Assembly: GCA_021733945.1 (NCBI GenBank)
Contig: JAIPJX010000038.1
Coordinates: forward strand, 1-36,657
From: Verrucomicrobiota bacterium
GTDB lineage: Bacteria; Verrucomicrobiota; Verrucomicrobiia; Limisphaerales; SIBE01
Length of the DNA stretch: 36,657 bases
Direction: 5' to 3'
Positions 8,328-17,800 of the stretch are shown here, in pieces. The notes under the pieces were generated by a model that was not told where the DNA came from, ran no database searches, and saw only the letters and a program-made list of their open reading frames with translations. Both the position numbers and the translations under genes were made by a program. Position 1 is the first letter of the stretch; each line of letters opens with the position of its first letter.

Positions 8328-9269
8328 ATGAGTGCGACTTCGATGGAAACGCCACGACAGACAACGGTTGCAGGTGCCGCTCCGGCCGCACCTTTCGACA
8401 GAAAACCCTTGACGAAAAAGGACCTTGCCGCCGACCAACCCACGTGGTGCCCGGGGTGCGGTGATTTCTCCGTCCTGGCCCTCTATTTTAAGCTGATCGA
8501 GAAACGAAAGCTCTGGCACGAACGGATCACCACCGTGGCAGGGATCGGTTGCTCCAGCCGGTTCCCCTACTTTGTGCAGGGGCATGGCGTGCACTTTATC
8601 CACGGGCGCGCACTCCCGTTCGCCAGCGGCGTTTCGCTCGCGCGACCGGACCTGCATGTGTTTGCGTTTGGTGGCGATGGAGACGCGTTCTCCATTGGCG
8701 GCAATCATTTTAATCACACGGCCCGCAAGAACATCAAAATGACCTACGTGGTCATGGACAACTGGGTGTACGGCCTGACCAAGAAACAGACCTCCCCCAC
8801 CTCCCCTATTGGATTCAAGAGCAAGACTGACCAATGGGGGGCATTGGACCGGCCGATCAATCCGATGAAACAGGCCATTTCCGCGGGAGCCACCTTCGTC
8901 GCGCGCACCACGCACACCAACCCGAGCCATGTGCTCCAGATGATGGAAGCGGCCATGGACCACGATGGATTCAGTTTCATCGAATGCCTCAGTGAATGCG
9001 TTGAATTCTACGAGGGAGCTTTTGACGCCTCCAACCCGCGCAAGGGCGGCGCATTCAACCTGGTGCCGGAGGATCATGATGTGACCAATGAAATGGCCGC
9101 CTACAAGCTGGCCGACGTTGGATTCCCAGGCCATTTCGGTGTGTTCTACAAGTCATCCCAACCCACCAAGAACGCCAACGAAGCCAAGGTCAGCGCCAAG
9201 CTCCGCGAAAAGGTGGCTGGGCTCAAGGATTGGCAGATTCTGCAGAAGAACTTCGATCTCTTGAAGTAG
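8328..9269 (+). CDS. korB: 2-oxoacid:ferredoxin oxidoreductase beta subunit (KorB-like)
   Basis: A 313-residue protein. WCPGCGDF (Cys 41, 44), Cys 75 in GIGCSSRFP and Cys 224 in the ECLSECVEFY segment are the expected ligands of the [4Fe-4S] cluster. GGDGD (115-119), followed by NWVYGLTKKQTSPTS, is the thiamine-diphosphate and Mg binding signature. It completes the heterodimeric enzyme with the upstream gamma-alpha subunit. A second in-frame ATG (Met 6) is possible. The pairing, order and short spacing indicate one transcript. The acceptor ferredoxin must be encoded elsewhere. Confidence 0.93.
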   Translation: MSATSMETPRQTTVAGAAPAAPFDRKPLTKKDLAADQPTWCPGCGDFSVLALYFKLIEKRKLWHERITTVAGIGCSSRFPYFVQGHGVHFIHGRALPFASGVSLARPDLHVFAFGGDGDAFSIGGNHFNHTARKNIKMTYVVMDNWVYGLTKKQTSPTSPIGFKSKTDQWGALDRPINPMKQAISAGATFVARTTHTNPSHVLQMMEAAMDHDGFSFIECLSECVEFYEGAFDASNPRKGGAFNLVPEDHDVTNEMAAYKLADVGFPGHFGVFYKSSQPTKNANEAKVSAKLREKVAGLKDWQILQKNFDLLK

Positions 9270-9275
9270 CTTCTT

Positions 9276-9788
9276 ATGCCGATTTACGAGTTTGCGTGCA
9301 CCAAATGCCGGGTCATCTTCAGCTTCCTGTCCAAACGAATACAGCCTGAAGGTCTGCCCCGCTGCCCCAAGTGCGGCAATAAAAAACTCCAGAAACAAAT
9401 GAGCGCCTTCGCGGCGATCCGGAAATCTCCCGAGCCTGCCTCAGGCGCTGAAGGACCTGCCGGAGAGGACGGACCGATGCCCGATTTCGATGACCCCCGG
9501 GTCATGCGTGCCATGGGGGAGATGGAGCGGGATATGGCCCACCTGGACGAAAACAATCCCAAACATATGGCGCACATGATGCGCAAGATGAAGGATCTGT
9601 TGCCCGACGGAGTCATGCCCAAGGAGATGGACATCGCGATCAAGCGCCTCGAGGCCGGGGAGGACCCCGAGAAGATCGAGGAGGACATGGGCGACATCCT
9701 CGGAGATTTTATGGGCGAAGGGGAACACCCGGGTGGTTCGCCTCGTGGCGGCGGCTTTTCCAGGGATTCCGGGCTCTACGATTATTAG
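9276..9788 (+). CDS. FmdB-family zinc-ribbon protein with acidic Met-rich extension
   Basis: A 170-residue protein starting six bases after the korB stop. The N-terminus MPIYEFACTKC with later CPKCGN forms the CxxC...CxxC zinc ribbon of the FmdB family, a putative regulatory ribbon originally named from the formamidase locus. Residues about 60-150 are acidic and methionine-rich (ERDMAHLDENN, KHMAHMMRKMKDLLP), and the tail is Gly-rich. The extension is longer than the typical 60-110 residue family member. Its role is unknown. Its tight linkage to the kor genes and to the NUDIX gene suggests co-transcription. Confidence 0.85.
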   Translation: MPIYEFACTKCRVIFSFLSKRIQPEGLPRCPKCGNKKLQKQMSAFAAIRKSPEPASGAEGPAGEDGPMPDFDDPRVMRAMGEMERDMAHLDENNPKHMAHMMRKMKDLLPDGVMPKEMDIAIKRLEAGEDPEKIEEDMGDILGDFMGEGEHPGGSPRGGGFSRDSGLYDY

Positions 9789-10250
9789 ATGCCGCACATT
9801 CACGAGAAAATCGATTTCACCGTCGCGATTTTCATCGTCGATCATGCCCGGCTTCTGCTGATTCATCACCGGGGCCTCAACAAATGGCTGCCACTCGGAG
9901 GCCACATCGAATTGGATGAAGACCCGGAAGCGGCGGCTCTTCGGGAAGCGCGCGAGGAAAGCGGCCTGGAGGTTGAACTCTTGGGAGAACGTCCCCCGAC
10001 CACAAGCGAAGGAACCCGGGCTTTGATCTCCCCCAGATTCCTTGACATTCACCGAATCAACGACACCCACGAGCACGTGGGTCTGATCTACTGGGCCCGA
10101 CCGATCAAGGGTTCCGTCACGCTCGCGGAATCCGAACACCACGCGATTCGCTGGTGCGACCGCGAGCAACTTTCAGAGTTAAGCCCGCCTCTCACAGAGG
10201 CCGTGCGTTGGTATTGCCTGAAGGCGCTCCAGGAAATCCCCAACCACTGA
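9789..10250 (+). CDS. NUDIX hydrolase
   Basis: A 153-residue protein whose ATG directly follows the TAG of the zinc-ribbon gene, so translation is probably coupled. The Nudix box runs over residues 38-60: G38, E44, R52-E53, E56-E57 and G59 fit Gx5Ex7REUxEExGU, which binds Mg and positions a diphosphate for hydrolysis. The substrate (a nucleoside diphosphate linked to another moiety) cannot be assigned. The N-terminal HEKIDFTVAIFIVD and the central HEHVGLIYWA are typical for small MutT-like housekeeping members. Confidence 0.92.
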   Translation: MPHIHEKIDFTVAIFIVDHARLLLIHHRGLNKWLPLGGHIELDEDPEAAALREAREESGLEVELLGERPPTTSEGTRALISPRFLDIHRINDTHEHVGLIYWARPIKGSVTLAESEHHAIRWCDREQLSELSPPLTEAVRWYCLKALQEIPNH

Positions 10251-10293
10251 ATCCTCGGCCCGCCCCCGATCTTCTCTCCACACCCTTCGCAAC

Positions 10294-11238
10294 CTAATAC
10301 GCTTCGGGCACCAGTGTCTGATCCTTGAATGGAGGTCGGATATATCCCGTGTCCGTCTGACGAGGCGGCAACTTGATCGGTTCCGGGGTCAAATCCTTGT
10401 AGGGAATCATCCGGAGCAGATGATGGATGCAATTCAAGCGCGCGTGCTTCTTGTTGTCCGCGTTGACGACGTACCACGGGCACTGCTTGATGTCTGTGTA
10501 CGACATCATTTCATCCTTGGCTCGCGAATAATCCTGCCAGCGGCGTCGTGATTCCAGATCCATCGGACTGAGTTTCCAGCGTTTGGTGGGATCCTTGATC
10601 CGGTCCTTGAACCGCTTTTCCTGCTCCTCGTTGCTGACGGAAAACCAATACTTGATCAGCACGATGCCCGATCGGACCAGCATTCGTTCAAACTCAGGGC
10701 AGGAATGTAAAAATTCCTGGTGTTCGGGTTCCGTACAAAACCCCATGACCCGCTCCACACCGGCACGGTTGTACCAGCTCCGATCAAACAGAACCATCTC
10801 GCCCGCAGCCGGCAGGTGCGGCACATAACGCTGGAAATACCACTGCGATTTCTCCCTTTCGGTGGGCGTGCCCAGGGCGACCACCCGGCAGACACGCGGA
10901 TTCATGCGCTGGGAAATACGCTTGATGACGCCCCCCTTCCCTGCTGCATCGCGGCCTTCGAAAATCACAACCACCTTGAGACGCTCGTGTTTGATCCATT
11001 CCTGAAGTTTCACAAGCTCCACCTGTAGTCTCGTGAGCTCCTTGAGGTAGCGTTTCCCTGTCAATTCCTTCTCCTCGCCCGCCTTCCCAATCGATTTGGA
11101 TTCCTTCGGAGGAGCTGAAACCGCCTCGCCGTTCTTGCGCTTGGCCGAGGAATGGGTTTCCCCCCCCTTCTTTCCGTCGGCAATCGTGACAATCACCTGG
11201 GAGCCGCCGCTGTTCTTCCGGTTCTTCTTGATTTTCAT
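10294..11238 (-). CDS. ppk2: Polyphosphate kinase 2 (PPK2)
   Basis: A 314-residue protein. The start was placed at the ATG at 11238 (MKIKKNRKNSGG), which has GAGG about five bases upstream, rather than at the earlier in-frame codon at 11289. The Walker A is EGRDAAGKGGVIKR (about 94-107). The lid/Walker B region FDRSWYNRAGVERVMGF and the KDRIKDPTKRWKLSPMD segment are signatures of PPK2, which transfers phosphate between polyphosphate and nucleoside di- or monophosphates. One PPK2 domain of normal length suggests class I. The first 60 residues are a lysine-rich, probably disordered extension. It is convergent with the NUDIX gene. Confidence 0.93.
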   Translation of the reverse strand: MKIKKNRKNSGGSQVIVTIADGKKGGETHSSAKRKNGEAVSAPPKESKSIGKAGEEKELTGKRYLKELTRLQVELVKLQEWIKHERLKVVVIFEGRDAAGKGGVIKRISQRMNPRVCRVVALGTPTEREKSQWYFQRYVPHLPAAGEMVLFDRSWYNRAGVERVMGFCTEPEHQEFLHSCPEFERMLVRSGIVLIKYWFSVSNEEQEKRFKDRIKDPTKRWKLSPMDLESRRRWQDYSRAKDEMMSYTDIKQCPWYVVNADNKKHARLNCIHHLLRMIPYKDLTPEPIKLPPRQTDTGYIRPPFKDQTLVPEAY

Positions 11239-11396
11239 AAGGTCCTCAGAGGTTTGAAATGGCACCGCGAAGATCCCTTCGCAGCTCAACGCTGTTTTTC
11301 GGAGTCAACCGATCACGAGCAGTCTCTCCAAAACCCTCCCGGGAAACTACCCAAATCTTGTCCATGCCCCACCCTTACTTGAGAAGCCCCCGAAGA

Positions 11397-12629
11397 TCAG
11401 TTCCCCGATTGCGCGAGATCCACGATGGCCAACACATTGAGCAACGCTTTGGGAACGAACGAATCCAGATCGACGTATTCCGGTTCCTTCGTTCCGTCTG
11501 CGCTTCGTTCGGAACAGTGATCGTTGTCTCCCCAGGGTCCGAGGCCATCGATGGTGGGTGCGAGGTCCCACAAAAGATTGCCGTCGCTCAGCCCCCCGCG
11601 TTCCTCCACCCCGACCTCCATTCCGATTCGTTCCCCGGCGTTCCGCCAGATTTCGAACAGACGGTCGGACCCGGGATTACGCGGCCATGGACGGCTTTCA
11701 TCCAGAATCGTGACCTCAAGCCGGCACCCGAACCGGTCGGCCACGCTCCGCACCTCCCCCTCACCCGCCAGCGCCATCAGCTGATTCATGGCGTCAGAAT
11801 ATACCTCCGGGCTGAACGCCCGAAATTCGCCTTCGGCAAACGCCTCGTGCGGCACCCGGTTGAATGCGCCGCCGCCGGAAATCGTGCCGACATTGAAAGT
11901 AAGATCGCGTCGCAGATCCGTGAGATTTGCCACCTTTTGGATCGTGTGCGCCAACTGAACCGCGGCATTTGCGCCGTGCCGATGTTTGCCTCCAGCATGA
12001 GCCCCGCGTCCCGTTGCCGTGATCCGCCATGTCGCACGCCCTTTGCGTGAGGTGACCAGGAGCGGCTGACTCCCCAACCGGCCCTCCGCTTCAAAAACCA
12101 GCGCGGCCAGTGTGTTCCGATCCATCCGTTCGGAACAATGTTCACCAAAATCCTTCGAGAGCGTCTCTTCGGAGGAGTTCAGGAAAAGGTGCCACGCCGT
12201 TTTTTCAAAAACCTCCGGAAAATGATCCTTGAGCGTGGCGAGCACCAACCACATCATCACGGTGCCCCCCTTGATATCGTGAGTGCCGGGACCGTAGATC
12301 CGGCTGCCTTCCTGGTTCCAGTGAAAATTGTTCCGAATCTCCTCTTCCGGAGGAAAGACGGTGTCCAGGTGGGAGACCATGGCAATGGATTGAGCCGCAC
12401 CGCCCGGGCGGTTTAGAAAAAGATGAGATCCCCAATCTGGATTGGTGGAGGGAACGAATTCGGAGGAGAAACCAAGGGGAACGAAGGATTCAGCAGTGAA
12501 ACGTCCCAACCGGTTCACGCCGTCTGGATTGCCGGTGTAACTGTTGATACCGACCATCCGTCGAAGCATGTCCAAGGCCTCCGGCATCCGGGCGGCCAAT
12601 GAATCCTCCAGCAATGCGCGTTCTTGCAT
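11397..12629 (-). CDS. M20-family zinc metallopeptidase (glutamate carboxypeptidase/ArgE/DapE-like)
   Basis: A 410-residue protein. SHLDTV (His 87, Asp 89), GTHDIKGG (Asp 118), the catalytic pair in NSSEET (Glu 153-154), EAEGR (about 180-184) and the late GDNDHCSERS histidine match the two-zinc M20 active site. The dimerisation or lid domain lies between about 195 and 310 (ATGRGAHAGGKHRHGANAA). The family removes C-terminal amino acids or deacylates amino acids. Here the substrate is unknown. There is no signal peptide, so it is cytoplasmic. No neighbour clarifies its pathway. Confidence 0.9.
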   Translation of the reverse strand: MQERALLEDSLAARMPEALDMLRRMVGINSYTGNPDGVNRLGRFTAESFVPLGFSSEFVPSTNPDWGSHLFLNRPGGAAQSIAMVSHLDTVFPPEEEIRNNFHWNQEGSRIYGPGTHDIKGGTVMMWLVLATLKDHFPEVFEKTAWHLFLNSSEETLSKDFGEHCSERMDRNTLAALVFEAEGRLGSQPLLVTSRKGRATWRITATGRGAHAGGKHRHGANAAVQLAHTIQKVANLTDLRRDLTFNVGTISGGGAFNRVPHEAFAEGEFRAFSPEVYSDAMNQLMALAGEGEVRSVADRFGCRLEVTILDESRPWPRNPGSDRLFEIWRNAGERIGMEVGVEERGGLSDGNLLWDLAPTIDGLGPWGDNDHCSERSADGTKEPEYVDLDSFVPKALLNVLAIVDLAQSGN

Positions 12630-12741
12630 AAGCTGAAGTTTGGAATGCCTCCATCAGCGAGCTCGGAAAGCAACCCGCTGGAAACTGGAAATGATAGGAA
12701 TCGCCTGAAGTGAAATCGACCAAACGATCCAATTCGAACCG

Positions 12742-12957
12742 TTACCTGAGACGCCAGACAATGCGCGCTTTGTTCAGATCGTAGGGGGACATCTCCAATT
12801 TCACACGGTCACCCACTGTCAATCGGACCCATCGTTTGCGCATTTTACCGCAAATCGTCGCCAGCACGAGGTGCTTGTTGCTTAACTCAACACGAAACAT
12901 GGTGCCTGGCAACACGGTCTCGATCCTGCCCTCGACTTCAATAGGTTGTTCTTTCAT
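12742..12957 (-). CDS. infA: Translation initiation factor IF-1
   Basis: A 71-residue protein starting MKEQPIEVEGRIETVLPG. The ATG at 12957 is preferred over the TTG one codon upstream. The S1-like OB fold of IF-1 is clear (PGTMFRVEL, HLVLATICGKMRKRWVRLTVGDRVKLEMSPYDL), which occupies the ribosomal A site during initiation. The usual IF-1 phrasing is 'GKMRKxxIRILxGDxVxVExSPYDLTxGRI'. Here the end is NKARIVWRLR, slightly divergent but complete. It stands next to the RRM gene with 126 bp between, not in the usual ribosomal-protein cluster. Confidence 0.93.
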   Translation of the reverse strand: MKEQPIEVEGRIETVLPGTMFRVELSNKHLVLATICGKMRKRWVRLTVGDRVKLEMSPYDLNKARIVWRLR

Positions 12958-12984
12958 CAAACTTCACTAACCCCCGAAGGGGCA

Positions 12985-13015
12985 GCTTCGGACGGGAAAC
13001 CGCCCCGCCCGAAGC
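12985..13015. other. Stem-loop in the leader of infA
   Basis: An imperfect inverted repeat with a 12-position stem (GCTTCGGACGGG against CCCGCCCGAAGC, one A-C mismatch) and a 7-base loop. It lies between the RRM gene terminator and the IF-1 start, ending about 28 bases upstream of the start codon on the minus strand. It could be an infA leader structure. It lacks a T-run on the minus strand, so a terminator is less likely. Confidence 0.5.
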
Positions 13016-13024
13016 AAACTACCC

Positions 13025-13057
13025 AAATAAAAAAGTGAGGTCCGGGTAACCCGGACC
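13025..13057 (-). terminator. Rho-independent terminator of the RRM gene
   Basis: On the minus strand an 8-bp stem (GGTCCGGG/CCCGGACC, loop TTA) is followed by TCACTTTTTTATTT. It begins 27 bases after the RRM stop. Stem, tight loop and T-tract fit an intrinsic terminator, separating the RRM gene from infA. Confidence 0.8.
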
Positions 13058-13083
13058 CCAAATTCGTGAATCAACTGTGGGAA

Positions 13084-13455
13084 TTAGTAGCGGTTTCTGC
13101 CGCCGCCGCCGCCACCGCCGCCGCCATAACCACCACCGCCGCCGCCGCCACCACCGCCACTGCGACGACCGCCGCCACCACCACCGCCACCACCAGGTGC
13201 GCGTTCTTCACGCGGACGAGCAATGTTTACCGTCAAGTTGCGTCCTCCGAGGGCGGCGCCATTCATCGCCTCGATTGCTTTTTCAGCCTCTTCAGGACTG
13301 CTCATAGTCACAAATCCAAAGCCACGCGGACGACCGGTCATCCGGTCTGTCATTAAGTTCGCTTCAATGACCGTGCCGTGAGCGGCAAACGCGTCTTGAA
13401 GATCGTTCTCAGTTGTATCAAAGGAGATATTACCGACAAATAATTTCGTACTCAT
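13084..13455 (-). CDS. RRM-domain RNA-binding protein with glycine-rich tail
   Basis: A 123-residue protein. Residues 1-80 form one RNA recognition motif with RNP2 (KLFVGNIS) and RNP1 (RGFGFVTM). The rest is Gly-rich with interspersed Arg and Tyr and ends GRNRY. This is the layout of bacterial cold-inducible Rbp proteins of cyanobacteria and other phyla, which bind single-stranded RNA. The 290-bp upstream region is AT-rich in part, with a TATAAAT box on the minus strand at 13632-13626, about 170 bases from the start. A long 5' leader is therefore possible, which would fit cold regulation. The encoding GGC/GGT repeat region (13085-13190) is low complexity. Confidence 0.93.
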   Translation of the reverse strand: MSTKLFVGNISFDTTENDLQDAFAAHGTVIEANLMTDRMTGRPRGFGFVTMSSPEEAEKAIEAMNGAALGGRNLTVNIARPREERAPGGGGGGGGGRRSGGGGGGGGGGYGGGGGGGGGRNRY

Positions 13456-13746
13456 TCTATCCTGCGCTGCGTATGGCTAACCGTTGCTTTCTTCAGACTG
13501 TTCCCGACCGCCGGGTTTAAAATCATCACCGAACCGTGTTCACCTGAAGATTCACCATGCCTTGAAAGTGACGAGCCATACGACAGGGCTCTTTACTATC
13601 TTCATTCCCCGGGAAAATGCAAAGTATTTATATTCTTTTTTTTAACCTCTTCCATAAGCACCCCCCACCGCTCGCCCTACCGACTCAAATCACGCACCTC
13701 CCGACTCTTCATATATCCCTGGAAACACGCGTTTTTAAAGGCTAGA

Positions 13747-14823
13747 ATGCCCTTCATGAACCGACGTTCCTTCCTCCGTTCGAGCCTGGGTTTGGGTGCG
13801 TTAGCCTCCTTCTCCGCTTCCACCGCGGTGACCGTTATCGGCCAGGAACCTTCCCGCAGCGGACTTCTCCGGCTCGGTTTTCTGGGCATGACCCATCCCC
13901 ACGCTGCCGGCAAACTCAAGGCCGTTCTTAATTCCAAGGCGTATGACTTGGTGGGAATCTGCGACGACCGGAACTCCGTCCGCCAGCGATTCGCCGACTC
14001 GCCCGCATCCTTTGTCTCCCGGAAACACCTGCTCGGCACGGCCGAAGTGGTCGCCGTCGAATCGGATGTCGAGAACCATGCCGCGGACGCCCGAGCGGCG
14101 CTGGAAGCGGGTTGCCACGTGCACCTGGAGAAGGCACCCACCGCTTCCATGCGATCCTTCCGCGATCTTGTTGACCTGGCCAGATCCCGCAAACGCCTCC
14201 TGCAAATGGGTTACATGTGGCGCTACCATCCCGCGATCAACGCCGCTCTCGAAGCCGCCAGAAACGGCTGGCTCGGGACGGTCTACCGGGTTCGCGCAAC
14301 GATCAATACCGACATCCCTGCCGATCAACGGGCGGCCCTGGCGAAGTTCCGGGGTGGAATGATGTTCGAGCTCGGAGCGCACCTCATAGACCCGGTCGTG
14401 CGACTCCTGGGCAGGCCGGAGACGGTGACGGCCCACCTGAAGCAGACCGGCACCGCCCCGGACAACCTGGCCGACAACACGCTTGCCGTGTTTGAGTATC
14501 CGAACGCACTCGCCACGATTTCCAGCGCCACGCCTCAACCCGGGGCGTCCGCACAACGTTCCCTCGAAATCCAGGGAACAAACGGCACCGTGAGGATCAG
14601 CCCTCTGGAACAACCGGTTTTCAGAATCTCCCTGGCCCGGGCGGCAGGCCCTTACCCCTCCGGTTCCCAGACCGTTCCCATGCCACCCTACGCGCGCTAC
14701 GTTCCTGAACTCGAGGATCTGGCGGATGCCATCCGCTCCGGCCGCCCTCTGAGGATCACTCCGGAAGAGGATCTCCTCGTTCACGAAAGCCTCATGCGGG
14801 CCTGCGACATGGAGGCGGACTGA
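13747..14823 (+). CDS. Tat-exported Gfo/Idh/MocA-family oxidoreductase
   Basis: A 358-residue protein. The N-terminus MPFMNRRSFLRSSLGLGALASF is a twin-arginine signal (RRSFL), so export folded with cofactor is expected. The alternative start is Met 4. The NAD(P)-binding fold contains LGFLGMTHPHAAGKL, an altered glycine motif, and the hallmark EKAP (normally EKP) sits at about 128-131. YMWRYHP and GMMFELGAHLIDPVVRLLG match the C-terminal sugar-binding domain. The family oxidises or reduces sugars and inositols. PVC genomes contain many Tat-exported copies. It is convergent with the ThuA protein eight bases away. The substrate is unknown. Confidence 0.88.
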   Translation: MPFMNRRSFLRSSLGLGALASFSASTAVTVIGQEPSRSGLLRLGFLGMTHPHAAGKLKAVLNSKAYDLVGICDDRNSVRQRFADSPASFVSRKHLLGTAEVVAVESDVENHAADARAALEAGCHVHLEKAPTASMRSFRDLVDLARSRKRLLQMGYMWRYHPAINAALEAARNGWLGTVYRVRATINTDIPADQRAALAKFRGGMMFELGAHLIDPVVRLLGRPETVTAHLKQTGTAPDNLADNTLAVFEYPNALATISSATPQPGASAQRSLEIQGTNGTVRISPLEQPVFRISLARAAGPYPSGSQTVPMPPYARYVPELEDLADAIRSGRPLRITPEEDLLVHESLMRACDMEAD

Positions 14824-14831
14824 GCGCGCCC

Positions 14832-17800
14832 TCAATTTGCCTGAACGCGCCGGGGCGGTGCCCCAACCAACGGTTGCGTGCTCCTGAGATAGGCAAACAA
14901 ATCCCTCACCTGCTGTTCGTCAAACAACCCCATCAGGCCCTCGGGCATGAGTGACATGCCGGCCGCCTTCATTTCCAGAACGTTTGATTTCTCGATCAGG
15001 ATGTTTTGGCCGTCGAGCCCCCGGAGCACGATCATCCGATTGTCTTTCTCGGCCAGAAACCCCGCAAACGAGCGGTCGTCCTTGGTTTCCACCAGAAAAT
15101 TCTCGTAGCCTTCCCGGATCTCCGCGCTTGGATTGACGATGCTCAGGAGCATGTTCTCCAAATCATCCCGCTGGAACACCGTCAGGTCGGGCCCGATCCG
15201 ACCTCCCTGTGCAAAGAGGGTATGGCACTGCGCGCATGCATTCCCGAACAACGTCCGGCCATTGTATGGGTCTCCGATCCCAGCCCGGACCACCTCGGCC
15301 AGCCGGTGGATCTCACCCTCCATCTGGGCAGTGGTCGGGGTGCCCGTATTCCCCCAGGTCTGCTCCGCAAGCGCCACCAATTCCGGATCCCGATGAAGTT
15401 TGATCTTGCGCACCGTGTTCAACGGCACCGACTCCTTCGGAACCACCCCCGAACGAACCGCCTCAACCAACTGCCGGGACCAGGTGCCCCGGCTCGCAAG
15501 CAGCGTCTGGGCCGAAGTCAGCGTGTCCCGATCCAGCTGCTTGTACAGCTCGAGCACATCGCGTCCGATGGCCGGGTCATCGAATTGTGACAACGCCGTG
15601 AGAGCCGCCTTGCGCACGGCCGCAGGCCCCGGCTCCCGGAACGCGCGCACCAAAGCAGGCACACTGCGCGCGAGTTTGACTTCCCCCAGAATAGCCAGGA
15701 ATTCAAGACGCTGCGTCATCGGCGCACCGGAATCGACCACTGCCGCAAGAGCCGTTTCAACCGCCACCGGGTCCCCCTGCCTCAGACCAAACCCAACAGA
15801 ACCCAGTCCGTGCCGGGCCATCGCCCTCGACAGCTCGGCCGGCAATCCACTCGAGGCGCGCCCCTTGAACCCTTCCTCGAAGCCCGCGAACAGAATGCGG
15901 CTCTGTTCGGCACCTGGCGAACGATCAAACAGGGCGGCGCACGTCATGAGGTCCTGTCGGGACCCCGATTGCGCGTAGCGCCGGGCCAGTCGCTCCAGAA
16001 CATGTTCCTTCATGATGCCAGACTCCCACACCGTGGGATCCTTCAGGAACTCAAGCAGCACCCCACGGTCCAGCTCGGCCTTCGACTCAATCGCCCACCA
16101 GAGAAGCAGTGGGATGCGCTTGTCCAACCGGTCTTCGTCCCAGGTCAACAATCCGCGAACCATGGCCAGGCATTCGGCGGCCGGCAACCGGCGCGCGGTG
16201 CAGGCCAGTTGCACACGGGTTTCGAGATGACTCTCCGCTCGGGTCGCCTGAATCAATCGCGCCGCAATTCTCGGGGAAACCGACTTTTCGTTTCCCAGCA
16301 GCTGGATCGCCCAAAGACGAACGAAGGGCTCCGGATGATCCAGCGCGGACAGGGCGGCCTCTTCGGTGAAACCCCCACAAAGGTGCAGCGCCCAGAAGAG
16401 CTCCAGCCCCGTCTGTCCGGAATTCTCACGGATGGCCTTCTGGAGCGCAGGCACTACCGATGCATCCTTTCGGTCCGCAAGGAGCCGCAGGGCCGTCTGC
16501 CGAAACCATTTGTTCCCGTGCCCGAGCAACCCCACCAGTTCGGAGGAAGACATCCTGCCCAGATCGAACGGTTGAACCGGCCGGGCCCCCTTGGCCTTGA
16601 GCCGGTAAATCCGGCCGTTTCGCGGATCGATCCGTCCCTCATGATTCCGGTAATGGTTGACCTGCTGATCATACCAGTCGCAGACGTAGACCGCGCCATC
16701 GGGCCCCACCTTGATGTCCACCGGACGGAACCAACGATCCTGGCTGAGCACGGGCCATCCGAGGTCTTCGGTCCGAAAGGTCGATTGATCGGTCAGGACC
16801 CGGCTCAAGACAACACGTCCCTGGATTGGTTCCACCCCGAACAGGCTTCCGCGGTACCGGTCCGGAAGCGCCCCCCCGTCATAGATCACGAAATTATGGG
16901 TGAACCGCTCGACCGCGGAATGTTCCATGTCTTCAAAAAAACCAAACGCGTAGGGGTTCGAAAGAGGTCCATGTTTTTCAAAACCCTTTCGCAGATACCC
17001 ACCCTGCACATAGTGAAACCCGCGCGTGTCGCCTCCGTTGTGCCCGGAATAAATCCGGCCTTTCTCATCGATCTCAACTCCGAAGGTGTTGCCGCCCCCT
17101 TCGGCGAAGAATTCGTACCGCCGACTCTCGGGATGATACCTCCAGATCCCCTGCCCCTGGGAATAGACCGGCGGCTCATCAATTCCGGGCCGTGTCACCC
17201 GCGCCGTGACGGTGCTGCCCTGAGCCCCGTACAACCATCCATCCGGCCCCCACCGCAGACTGTTCACCACCGAATGCGTGTCCTCCAACCCGAATCCCGC
17301 GAGGTGCACTTCAGGATCCGCGTCAGGGACATCATCGTCATTGGCATCCGGATAAAAAAGCAGATGCGGAGGGTTCAACACCCAGACCCCTCCCCTGCCG
17401 CGCTCGACCGAGGTCACAATATTCAGGCCTTCCAGGAAGGTTTTGTGGGAATCCAGAACCCCGTCCCCATTGGTGTCCTCGTGAATGGTGATCCGATCCA
17501 GCCCGGGAAAATGATTGGGAGGTGCCGGGGAAGACCGGTCGTACACCGCTCTCCAGACACTGTCGCGGCTGACCATTTTCAATCCCGCAGGCCAGGGATA
17601 CTGTCTGTATTCCACCACCCACATCCGGCCGCGTTCGTCGAAGTTCAGAAACACCGGTTGCTCGATGGTCGGCTCGGAAAGCACCTGTTCAAACTCCAGA
17701 TCATTCCAGACCTGGAACTGCGCAGCCGATTCGGCCGGAGAGAGAGGTTTCGAGTCCGGAGGGGCCTCCTGCAACACAGGCGCAGCGGCGGGCTTTGCGG

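Noticed and set aside
13066-13356. Alanine/threonine-rich plus frame
   Set aside because: It is the reverse of the GGC/GGT repeats that encode the Gly-rich tail of the RRM protein.
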